Origin: M2408 sp040386975
GTDB lineage: Bacteria > Bacteroidota > Bacteroidia > Flavobacteriales_D > Crocinitomicaceae
Assembly (NCBI GenBank): GCA_040386975.1
Contig: JAZKEO010000001.1
Location: 62,001-126,000, forward strand
Direction of reading: 5' to 3'
Length of the DNA stretch: 64,000 nt
Shown here: in pieces, positions 35,302 through 42,844 of the stretch
How the letters are laid out: every line of letters starts with the position of its first letter
Numbering within the stretch: the stretch's first letter is position 1
The notes under the pieces: generated by a model
Told to the model about the DNA's origin: nothing
The model's input: only the letters and a program-made list of their open reading frames with translations
Database searches by the model: none
Program-made: the position numbers and the translations under genes

Positions 35302-37341
35302 ATGAAAAAATACTATTTAATCCTAAGTTTATTAAGTGTTTCATTATTTACTTTTTCTCAAGAAGAAGACGAATCGTGTTTGCCACCAGCCAAAAAGATT
35401 GTGAAGCAAATTGAATTGGCTAAAAATTCCCAAGATGCAAAAACCGCTGTAATTAATTTTACAGCAGCAATTGAAACGGCTCCTGATAACGCAATGGCTT
35501 ATTACGAATACGGAATGTACGCTTACAATCAAGCGATGAAATATTATGAAACGCAACCAAACCCAGCTTTAGGAGATAAAAGTATGACGAAAGCAGAAGA
35601 AATGTTTCAAAAAACATTGGAATTTTGTCCTGATTATCATGCAAATTGTACGTATTATTTGGGAGTAATCAATTATTCTCAAAAACAAATGGATGATGCA
35701 ATCCAATATTTTAAGGCATTTAAAGCTTTTGAACATAGCGATGTTGCTCGCTATAGTGAAGATCACGATAAAAAATTAGCTGACGTAAGTGAAGTTTTGA
35801 AAGAAGTTGAAAGCGTACAAGAAATGAAAACAAAAACGGTTCCTTTTGAACCTAAAAAAGTTCCAATTGTGAGTACCGCTAATGATGAGTATTTTCCTAT
35901 GATTTCTCCAGACAACGAGTTGATGTTTTACACAAGAAAATTGGATAGGAAGAATTTGGGAGATTTAACTTCTCGTATTGTTGAAGAATTCACGTTCTCA
36001 CAACGAAATGACATGTATTCACCTTTTAATGTGGGTGATGCTTTCTCAAAGCCCTTTAATGATGGTTCTTTTACCAGTTATGGAGCTGCAACCATGTCTG
36101 TGGATAATAAAGAAATGATTATTTGTGCTTGTAAAGCTGAAATGGTTGGAACGCAAAATTATATGAATTGCGATTTGTATATCACAACTTTTAAGAGAAG
36201 TGGAAAAGGTGGAAATGATTTTGAGTGGACTCCGCTTGAAAATATGGGAACAGGAATCAATACCAATAACGGTTGGGAAGCACAACCTTCTCTTTCCGCA
36301 GATGGAAATACCTTGTATTATACGGCTTTAGGTCCAAACACACGTATGGACGATATTTATTATGCAACGAGAGATTCAAAAGGAGCTTGGACGGAAGGAA
36401 AACCTTTAGATGAAATTAATACAGATGGGAAAGATAAAAGTCCATTTTTACACCAAGATTCTGAAACCTTGTATTTTGTGTCTTCAAGTTCGGAAGAAAG
36501 AAAAGGAATGGGAGGAACAGACATCTTTTATTCTCGCATGGAGAATGGAAAATGGGGGAAACCGACAAATATTGGTTCGCCAATAAACACAGGTGCTGAT
36601 GAAATTGGTTTATTCGTTTCTACCGATGGAAAATTAGCCTTTTATTCCTCTCGTTTTGGTGGAGAATGGAATATTTACAACTTTGAATTATACGCTGAAG
36701 CACGACCAAAAGCGGTTGCTTTGATAAAAGGAGAATTAAAAAACGCTGAAGGAGAACCAATTAACGATGCAGTTATCGAATTGGCTTATACAAATACGGG
36801 TAAAACGGAGAAAATCAAAGTGAATGGCGACGATGGGAAATACGCTGCCATTGTGAAAACAAGTGAAGCTCAAGATGTTGTTGTTACCGTTAAAAAAGAA
36901 GGTCATGCTTTTGATTCTAAATTGATTACAAAAGAAGAAATTCAAGGAAAAACTGCAATCAAAGGAAATGATTTAGCTGTCAGACCTTTAAAAGCTGGAG
37001 AAGCTTACACAATTAACGACATACTTTTCGCAACAAATTCCTTTGCTTTAAACAAAAAATCTGAATTTATTTTAAAGCAATTTGCTAAATTTTTACAAGA
37101 AAATGAAACAATTACAATCATGATTCAAGGACATACTGATGATGTGGGTGATGCAGGAAAAAATTTAAAATTGTCTGAAGATAGAGCCAAAGAAGTAAAA
37201 CGTTTTCTTGTTTCTCTTGGAATCTCAGAAACACGTTTGAAATCTAAGGGTTATGGAGTCACAAAACCAAAAGTTGAAAACAGCGATGAATACAATCGTG
37301 CAATTAACAGAAGAACAGACTTTATGATTGAGAAATTATGA
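35302..37341 (+). CDS. PorE-like OmpA protein (TPR, beta-propeller, CRD, OmpA)
   Basis: 679 residues from ATG 35302, which gives a proper signal peptide (MKKYYLILSLLSVSLFTFSQ); an upstream TTG frame at 35257 is ignored. Domain order: TPR-like helices (about 35-165), a PD40/WD40-like beta-propeller (about 190-465; repeats such as YFPMISPDNELMFYT, PSLSADGNTLYYT, GLFVSTDGKLAFYSS), a carboxypeptidase-regulatory domain (about 475-550), and an OmpA C-terminal peptidoglycan-binding domain (about 575-679; GHTDDVGDAGKNLKLSEDRA, NRR near the end). This is the architecture of PorE, the T9SS periplasmic component of Porphyromonas. Paralogues are common in the phylum, so orthology is likely but not certain. 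Confidence 0.78.
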   Translation: MKKYYLILSLLSVSLFTFSQEEDESCLPPAKKIVKQIELAKNSQDAKTAVINFTAAIETAPDNAMAYYEYGMYAYNQAMKYYETQPNPALGDKSMTKAEEMFQKTLEFCPDYHANCTYYLGVINYSQKQMDDAIQYFKAFKAFEHSDVARYSEDHDKKLADVSEVLKEVESVQEMKTKTVPFEPKKVPIVSTANDEYFPMISPDNELMFYTRKLDRKNLGDLTSRIVEEFTFSQRNDMYSPFNVGDAFSKPFNDGSFTSYGAATMSVDNKEMIICACKAEMVGTQNYMNCDLYITTFKRSGKGGNDFEWTPLENMGTGINTNNGWEAQPSLSADGNTLYYTALGPNTRMDDIYYATRDSKGAWTEGKPLDEINTDGKDKSPFLHQDSETLYFVSSSSEERKGMGGTDIFYSRMENGKWGKPTNIGSPINTGADEIGLFVSTDGKLAFYSSRFGGEWNIYNFELYAEARPKAVALIKGELKNAEGEPINDAVIELAYTNTGKTEKIKVNGDDGKYAAIVKTSEAQDVVVTVKKEGHAFDSKLITKEEIQGKTAIKGNDLAVRPLKAGEAYTINDILFATNSFALNKKSEFILKQFAKFLQENETITIMIQGHTDDVGDAGKNLKLSEDRAKEVKRFLVSLGISETRLKSKGYGVTKPKVENSDEYNRAINRRTDFMIEKL

Positions 37342-37349
37342 TGATGCTC

Positions 37350-37596
37350 AAATGTCGCCTTTTTATTCTGAAATGAATGGAAAGAACTGAAAAACGGGCA
37401 CCACGAAGAAGCTGAAAGCTCGCTGAAGTGGTCGTTTTTCAGGATTGGAATGATTGAAAGAAGAAAAAGCAAAGCTTTTGAAGACTAAACGTTAGAGAAG
37501 GTAAAGATTCAGTATGACGAGTTTTTAACCTGCACTAACGTTTGATAATCATCAGTTAAAACTGATTCTTCTTTTGCGGAAAAAGAAAAGAATAAA
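37350..37596 (+). repeat. Modular intergenic element, copy B
   Basis: It begins 9 bp after the PorE-like stop with AAATGTCGCC. The left module stem pairs 37387-37404 with 37428-37442 (perfect CTGAAAAACG/CGTTTTTCAG). Homology with A and C ends near 37453. A segment private to B carries AAACGTTAG/CTAACGTTT (37487-37495/37535-37543). From CCTGCACTAACGTTTG (37529) it matches copy D, including a hairpin ATCAGTT/AACTGAT and the TCTTCTTTTGCGGAAAAAG end. This 381-bp intergenic region (37342-37722) contains nothing else except the acyl-CoA dehydrogenase promoter. Confidence 0.75.
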
Positions 37597-37692
37597 ATAG
37601 TTTGTTTGCTATAAAATTTATTCTTTTTCAATCAAAAAATAAAAAAAAACAGAAATCTTCACCTAAATCGTTTCATATTTCAAAAAAGCGTT

Positions 37693-37700
37693 TATTTTTG
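37693..37700 (+). promoter_or_regulatory. -7 box of the acyl-CoA dehydrogenase gene
   Basis: TATTTTTG, 22 bp before the ATG; TTTC at 37671-37674 is at the right distance for a weak -33 box. Confidence 0.6.
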
Positions 37701-37722
37701 TAAGAAATTTATTTAGTATTTT

Positions 37723-38880
37723 ATGTTTTTTACAGAAGAGCATCACCAATTCCGTCAAGGATTTAGAGATTTTTTACAAAAAGAAGTCGTTCCACATATT
37801 GATAAGTGGGAAAAAGACGGAACAATTGAACGTTTCATTTGGAAAAAATTCGGCGACATGGGTTATTTTGGGATTAATTACCCAGAAGCTTATGGCGGTT
37901 TGAATTTAGATTTGTTTTTCACGACAATCTTTTTGGAAGAAATGCAACGCATCAATTCTGGTGGTTTTGCAGCGGCGATGTGGGCACACACTTTTTTAGC
38001 GATGACACACTTAAAAGCCGAAGCTTCTGAAGAAATCAAGCAAAAATATTTAACAGCAAGTATCGCTGGAGACATGATTGGTTGCTTGTGTATCACAGAA
38101 CCATTTGGTGGATCCGACGTTTCTGCAATGCGTTCAACAGCTGTCAAAGAAGGTGATTCATATATTATCAACGGTTCAAAAACATTTATCACAAACGGAA
38201 TTTACAGCGATTATTTAATTGTTGCAGCAAAAACTTCTCCTGAACTTGGAAACAAGGGAATGAGCATCTTTTTAGTTGATAGAGATACCCCAGGTCTTTC
38301 TTCTGCTAAATTGGATAAATTAGGTTGGAGAGCTTCTGATACCGCAGAAATTTCATTCGATAACGTAAAAATCCCAGCTTCAAACTTAATGGGTGAAGAA
38401 GGAAAAGGATTTTTCTACATCATGCAACATTTCGCTTTAGAAAGGTTGGTGATGGGAATCAATGCGCATGCTCGTGCAGAATATGCGATTGAATATACTT
38501 TACAATACATGTCTGAAAGAACTGCTTTCGGAAAAACAATCGATAAATTCCAAGTTTTAAGACACAAAATAGCTCATCACGCATCAAATGTTGAAATGGT
38601 GAAATCATTCAACTACATGATTGTGAAACGTTTGCAAGATGGCGAATACGTTGTGAAAGAAGCAAGTATGTCAAAATTAAACGCAACACGCATTTCCGAT
38701 GAGGTAATTTACGATTGTTTGCAAATGCTTGGCGGATACGGTTACATGGAAGAATACAAATTAGCTCGAATGTTTAGAGATAGTCGCCTTGGACCAATCG
38801 GTGGAGGAACTTCAGAAATCCTATGTGAAATTATCGCCAAAATGGTGATTGACAAAGTAGATTACAAACCTGCAACTTAA
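37723..38880 (+). CDS. Acyl-CoA dehydrogenase
   Basis: 385 residues, the normal ACAD length: N-terminal helical domain, a middle beta domain (CITEPFGGSDVSAMRSTA, FAD and substrate loop; ITNGIYSDYLIV) and a C-terminal helical domain (RTAFGKTIDKFQVLRH, LGGYGYMEEYKLARMFRDSRLGPIGGGTSEI). The catalytic-base position used by medium-chain enzymes (Glu in YEGT) is Gly here (GGGT, about 360-363), while Glu240 in FALERLVMG aligns with the base of isovaleryl- and long-chain acyl-CoA dehydrogenases. It therefore belongs to the long-chain/branched type. FAD-dependent, cytosolic; transcribed alone. Confidence 0.92.
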   Translation: MFFTEEHHQFRQGFRDFLQKEVVPHIDKWEKDGTIERFIWKKFGDMGYFGINYPEAYGGLNLDLFFTTIFLEEMQRINSGGFAAAMWAHTFLAMTHLKAEASEEIKQKYLTASIAGDMIGCLCITEPFGGSDVSAMRSTAVKEGDSYIINGSKTFITNGIYSDYLIVAAKTSPELGNKGMSIFLVDRDTPGLSSAKLDKLGWRASDTAEISFDNVKIPASNLMGEEGKGFFYIMQHFALERLVMGINAHARAEYAIEYTLQYMSERTAFGKTIDKFQVLRHKIAHHASNVEMVKSFNYMIVKRLQDGEYVVKEASMSKLNATRISDEVIYDCLQMLGGYGYMEEYKLARMFRDSRLGPIGGGTSEILCEIIAKMVIDKVDYKPAT

Positions 38881-38902
38881 AAAGGGTTTTAAAAGATATA
38901 GG

Positions 38903-38931
38903 AAAGCTGTTCAATTTGGACGGCTTTTTTT
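38903..38931 (+). terminator. Rho-independent terminator
   Basis: AAAGCTGTTC (38903-38912) pairs with GGACGGCTTT (38918-38927, two wobbles), followed by a run of seven T. It ends the acyl-CoA dehydrogenase transcript. Confidence 0.8.
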
Positions 38932-39034
38932 GTTAAGAAAGGTACTTTTAGGAATATATTGATTGATTTTTTAACTGGTTGCAAGATTAATCGAATAAAC
39001 CAAATAATGATGCCGTAGGTATCAAATGTTTGTA

Positions 39035-39056
39035 ACGGTGGATTTTAATCCACCGT
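39035..39056. repeat. GC-rich palindrome between convergent genes
   Basis: Perfect 10-bp arms ACGGTGGATT/AATCCACCGT with a 2-nt loop, in an otherwise featureless 288-bp gap (38881-39168) between convergent genes. No T-run. Confidence 0.6.
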
Positions 39057-39168
39057 GGAAAGAAACGTAAATTTGTTTTTGGCGTGTGTTTTTGAACAAA
39101 AACCATGACAAAAACGGAAATAATCCCCCAACTTGGTGGACAAATTTCTTAAGGAAAATTAGTGAATT

Positions 39169-40503
39169 TTAATCTTGAAAAAGTACAATTTCGCCATTTT
39201 TTTCAAAATAGAAATTTGTTTTTCCAAAATTATGATAATACATAAACGCCCATTTTTCCATTTTATATGTAGCCATTTTCTTCGAAATTATGGGATCATA
39301 TGAAACAGCATTTGAAAAAGGTTTAAATTCAGTAAAAATTTTGCCTTTCCCGTTTATGATTTTATAATATTTATCTTCTTCCCTTAATTTTACCATAAAT
39401 ACTACTTCCTCATCGATATAATTGGCATTAAAAGATTCAAAAATTTCATTTTTACCACGTACATTTTTCGGAAAACTTGCTAACGATTTAAAAAAGATTG
39501 TTTGCATTTGATTGTTTTGTACTTCTTCGCCATTCAAATCATAAATAGAATACCAAATTCCTAAAACTTCTAATTTATCGGAAATATTGCCATAAACAAT
39601 CAAATTGTTATCTATAATTTTTGTTGAAAAAAAAGATTGTAAAGTTCCGTTTAATTCTCCAAAATCTACTTTGTAATCCTGAAAATGCGCTCCTAAATTT
39701 TGATTAATTGAATTCAAACCTAGTGAGAATGAAATTTCTGGAATTTTATCTAAGATTATATTTGAACTAATTTCCTTTATAATACTTAAATCATTCAAAG
39801 AAATTTGATATGTTTTTAAAATGAATTTTTGTTTGTCAAATTTAGTATGAGTAATTATTAATTTTTCATTGTCATTATAAATTAATTTAGGCTCAGAATC
39901 TTCCTTGTAACTTTTGTTTTCATCAGTTTTTAAATCTTTGATTTTATTAATTTTTATTTTTTCATTTTCATCTAGAAGAAAACTGTAATACTCTTCTATG
40001 TTTTTATTTTCATCTGAATTAACTTTCAATATCAACACAAGTTTATTTTCAGAAGCAACTCCCATTACAATTTTTGAAATTGATTTTGCTTTGATTGGAT
40101 TAATTTGTTCTTGAGTAAGAATTATTTCTTTTACTTTTCCTTCTCGATCAATTTTATTAATTCTAAGAGGGTTTTCCTTATCTGCTTTTTCATAAATTGA
40201 TGTTGCTTTAAAAGCACTTAAATTAACTAAATAGGCATATTTTGAATTGTTATATGAAATAGTATAATTGTAAGTGTTATAAGGCTTTATTTCACTTTCC
40301 CACAATCTTTTTCCATTTTCATCATAATAAGAAAAAAGATGAACTTTTGATTCATTAGCACCAAAACTAGGACTTTTAACTACTAATGTACCTTCACCCC
40401 AGGGTGCAATTTTTTTAATTTTACCTGAACCAGCATCAAATTTAGTTTGGGAATTAAAAAAGGTGTAACTTAAACTGAGAGCAAATAATAGGATGTATTT
40501 CAT
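39169..40503 (-). CDS. Secreted protein of unknown function
   Basis: 444 residues with a signal peptide (FFNSQ at about 15-19). The mature protein is all-beta in appearance, with repeating strand-turn units such as HLFSYYDENGKRLWESEIKPYN and YSIYDLNGEEVQNNQ, suggesting a beta-propeller-like body; no family recognised. It lacks a T9SS sorting domain and a lipobox, so a periplasmic location is likely. It is divergent from the two barrel-like genes on the other side and has its own promoter. Confidence 0.7.
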   Translation of the reverse strand: MKYILLFALSLSYTFFNSQTKFDAGSGKIKKIAPWGEGTLVVKSPSFGANESKVHLFSYYDENGKRLWESEIKPYNTYNYTISYNNSKYAYLVNLSAFKATSIYEKADKENPLRINKIDREGKVKEIILTQEQINPIKAKSISKIVMGVASENKLVLILKVNSDENKNIEEYYSFLLDENEKIKINKIKDLKTDENKSYKEDSEPKLIYNDNEKLIITHTKFDKQKFILKTYQISLNDLSIIKEISSNIILDKIPEISFSLGLNSINQNLGAHFQDYKVDFGELNGTLQSFFSTKIIDNNLIVYGNISDKLEVLGIWYSIYDLNGEEVQNNQMQTIFFKSLASFPKNVRGKNEIFESFNANYIDEEVVFMVKLREEDKYYKIINGKGKIFTEFKPFSNAVSYDPIISKKMATYKMEKWAFMYYHNFGKTNFYFEKNGEIVLFQD

Positions 40504-40517
40504 GATTTATATTTTTA

Positions 40518-40525
40518 CAAATATA
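40518..40525 (-). promoter_or_regulatory. -7 box of the 39169-40503 gene
   Basis: Minus-strand TATATTTG, 14 bp upstream of the ATG. Confidence 0.6.
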
Positions 40526-40610
40526 GATAAATTTGATTCTAAAGCTAATAATGAATCAATTTAGTAATATTTACCAACACAAAACCTCACTCTTTTTTAC
40601 TAAAAATTAC

Positions 40611-40618
40611 TACATTTG
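40611..40618 (+). promoter_or_regulatory. -7 box of the barrel/GH3 operon
   Basis: TACATTTG, 38 bp before the ATG at 40657. It would drive the three tightly packed genes 40657-45772. Confidence 0.55.
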
Positions 40619-40656
40619 ACCGCGAAACAGCATCACAGATAATCTCAAAAGCAAAA

Positions 40657-41778
40657 ATGAGAAAAACACTTACTTTCCTTTTATTTTTAACGCAACTAAA
40701 TCTATCTTTTGCTCAAGAAAAAATCCCTTTGGTTTTTCCTAATGATTCCATTTTTGAAGTAAATGATTCGGTTAATAAATTGCCTTTGGTGCAGTTGAAA
40801 ATTAGTCCAATTAGTTTATCTACTGGAAATTATATTAAGTTTCAGAATGAGGATTTATCATATATTATCAATACTTTCGATATTGAGGGACAAATTAACT
40901 ACAAAAATTATTCATTTGATCTGGATTTTAAAAAATCATATCAAAAATCTTTCAGTTTTGAAAATGACTTTGGTTTGTATTTATATGATTTGACAGGTTA
41001 TTTTTCAGAGTTTAACTCAAATTTTGAATATCGTTTTAAAACAACGAAAGGTTTTGGTTTTTGCAAAATAAAAAATAAAATTAACCCAGATAGTAAAATC
41101 AATGTTCGTTCTTTTAAAAATGTTTTAGTCGTTAAAAGCTTTAAGAATTTATCATTACTCGCTGGAATTACTCAATTTAATTATTTTCATCCATTTTTAT
41201 TAGCAAGAGATTATTCTTATTCAACAATAATCGATTCAGCAGATGTTGACTATTTTAATTTTAAGTATTTTTATAGTAGCAAACAAACTCAGATAAATAT
41301 TGGATTTCGATATGCTATTTTGAAAAATGTTGCTTTAAAAACGACAAATGCCAAAGGATATAAATTTACTAATTTTAGCGCTTATGCTAAACTAAACTTT
41401 ACAATTACTGAATCTCCAACTTTTTTGATAGTTGAAAATGCACTTATGGAAAACAAATACAATTCTTATCTTACATCAGTAAATCAAAAGCAAAATTTCA
41501 TTAAGCCTTCAAAAGAAGAATTAAAAAATGTGAATAATATTGGTTTGGGTATAAGAATTGGGTTTGATTATCAATTTAACCCAAATAATTCAATGTTTGG
41601 TTGGAGGTTTGGTGCTGAATTTATAAAAAACCCGACTTATTCTTATCTTAGTTATACACAAACATATAATCATGAGTTCGATAGAGTTGATGGTGGAGGA
41701 GGCGGTGGCAGTATTCACAATTCTTATTTCGCTATAAAATTAGGAATGATATTAAATTCAAGACAATGGAAAAAATGA
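40657..41778 (+). CDS. Outer-membrane beta-barrel-like protein
   Basis: 373 residues, signal peptide ending LSFAQ. The mature part alternates hydrophobic and polar residues in long strands (YSFDLDFKKSYQKSFSFENDFGLYLYDL, LGIRIGFDYQFNPN, SYFAIKLGMIL), typical of an outer-membrane barrel of about 14 strands. A glycine-rich loop (GGGGGG) lies near residue 349. No family identified. Its end overlaps the next start (ATGA). It shares an N-terminal 'P..FP..D' motif with the next protein, so the two may be distant paralogues. Confidence 0.65.
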   Translation: MRKTLTFLLFLTQLNLSFAQEKIPLVFPNDSIFEVNDSVNKLPLVQLKISPISLSTGNYIKFQNEDLSYIINTFDIEGQINYKNYSFDLDFKKSYQKSFSFENDFGLYLYDLTGYFSEFNSNFEYRFKTTKGFGFCKIKNKINPDSKINVRSFKNVLVVKSFKNLSLLAGITQFNYFHPFLLARDYSYSTIIDSADVDYFNFKYFYSSKQTQINIGFRYAILKNVALKTTNAKGYKFTNFSAYAKLNFTITESPTFLIVENALMENKYNSYLTSVNQKQNFIKPSKEELKNVNNIGLGIRIGFDYQFNPNNSMFGWRFGAEFIKNPTYSYLSYTQTYNHEFDRVDGGGGGGSIHNSYFAIKLGMILNSRQWKK

Positions 41779-42836
41779 AAATATATTTGATTTTGTTTTT
41801 TGTGGGTTTTTATAAATTAAATTATTTTTCACAAAATAATACTCCAATTACATTTCCAAAGGGAGACACTATTGTTATGGAAGATTATGGTTTGATTTTG
41901 CCAAAATGGAAGGTCGATTTTAATCCGCATATTAATTCTGGTTCCAGTGGAGGTTATTTAGGTTTAGGAGCAGAATTTAGTTATCATATAAATGATGCGT
42001 TTTCAAGTAAAATTAACTTGAACGAAAATTATAATGTTTACTATGGAATTGGAGGTGATTTCTTAACGACTAATTATTCATTTGATTTTTATTATTTACT
42101 TTTTTATAAAAATAAAATTAAACCTGCTTTTTTTCTTAAAAAATTTTACAACAAGACAACTAATAGTTTTTTTAAACCTACTGTTGCAATTAAAAAGAAA
42201 AAACAGATAAAAATTGGTTTAGGTTTAACAAATAAATGTGTGAGAGATGAGATGGTTAGATTTGATCATTATTATCGCGAGGAGAAAGCACATTATATTG
42301 GTAATAGTTTATTTGTCACTTCTGGTCCTATAGATTACGTTTTTGATGAAGATGATTTAGAATTTGATTATGATGGATTTATTAATGAACTTCAGTCAAT
42401 AAAATATTTTAATCAATATTCTTTAAAATTAACTTTAAATTATTCAATCAATAAAGATTATAAATTTTCCATTCAGGATAGAGTCATTAAAAAGAAGAGT
42501 TTAAATGAATATTATTGCTCTATGTTAATCGGGATTTCTCAAAATGCAAAATATGATGATAAAAATCAAAATTTTGATATTAAAAATAATTTTGTTGGAA
42601 GAGTTGATTATAAAAGATTTGGTTGGGCCTTTGGCGTTAAACATACACTTAAATTTATTAACATAAATTATGAAATAGGTGTGTTACCAAATTATATTTT
42701 CACTTCAGATTTTTATCAAGAGGCAATCAACTATAATTCATATATGTTTGAAAATATTATGAAAGATAATAGATGGTTTTATACTCAATTCTCAATCGGC
42801 TACACTTTCGGACAAAAAATAAAACCTTCAAAATAA
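41775..42836 (+). CDS. Second barrel-like secreted protein
   Basis: 353 residues from ATG 41775, which overlaps the upstream stop by 4 nt and gives the cleaner signal peptide (KIYLILFFVGFYKLNYFSQ); an ATG at 41766 is possible. The mature sequence begins NNTPITFPKGDTIV, echoing its neighbour, and continues with beta-strand patterns (YLGLGAEFSYHI, YSIGYTFGQ at the end). Probably an outer-membrane barrel. Very AT-rich. Unknown function; the GH3/beta-lactamase-domain gene follows after 8 bp. Confidence 0.6.
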   Translation: MKIYLILFFVGFYKLNYFSQNNTPITFPKGDTIVMEDYGLILPKWKVDFNPHINSGSSGGYLGLGAEFSYHINDAFSSKINLNENYNVYYGIGGDFLTTNYSFDFYYLLFYKNKIKPAFFLKKFYNKTTNSFFKPTVAIKKKKQIKIGLGLTNKCVRDEMVRFDHYYREEKAHYIGNSLFVTSGPIDYVFDEDDLEFDYDGFINELQSIKYFNQYSLKLTLNYSINKDYKFSIQDRVIKKKSLNEYYCSMLIGISQNAKYDDKNQNFDIKNNFVGRVDYKRFGWAFGVKHTLKFININYEIGVLPNYIFTSDFYQEAINYNSYMFENIMKDNRWFYTQFSIGYTFGQKIKPSK

Positions 42837-42844
42837 AACAAAAA

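Noticed and set aside
37251..37472. Minus-strand open frame across repeat copy B and the end of the PorE-like gene
   Set aside because: Half of it is antisense to a real gene; the repeat part is not kept in frame in other copies.
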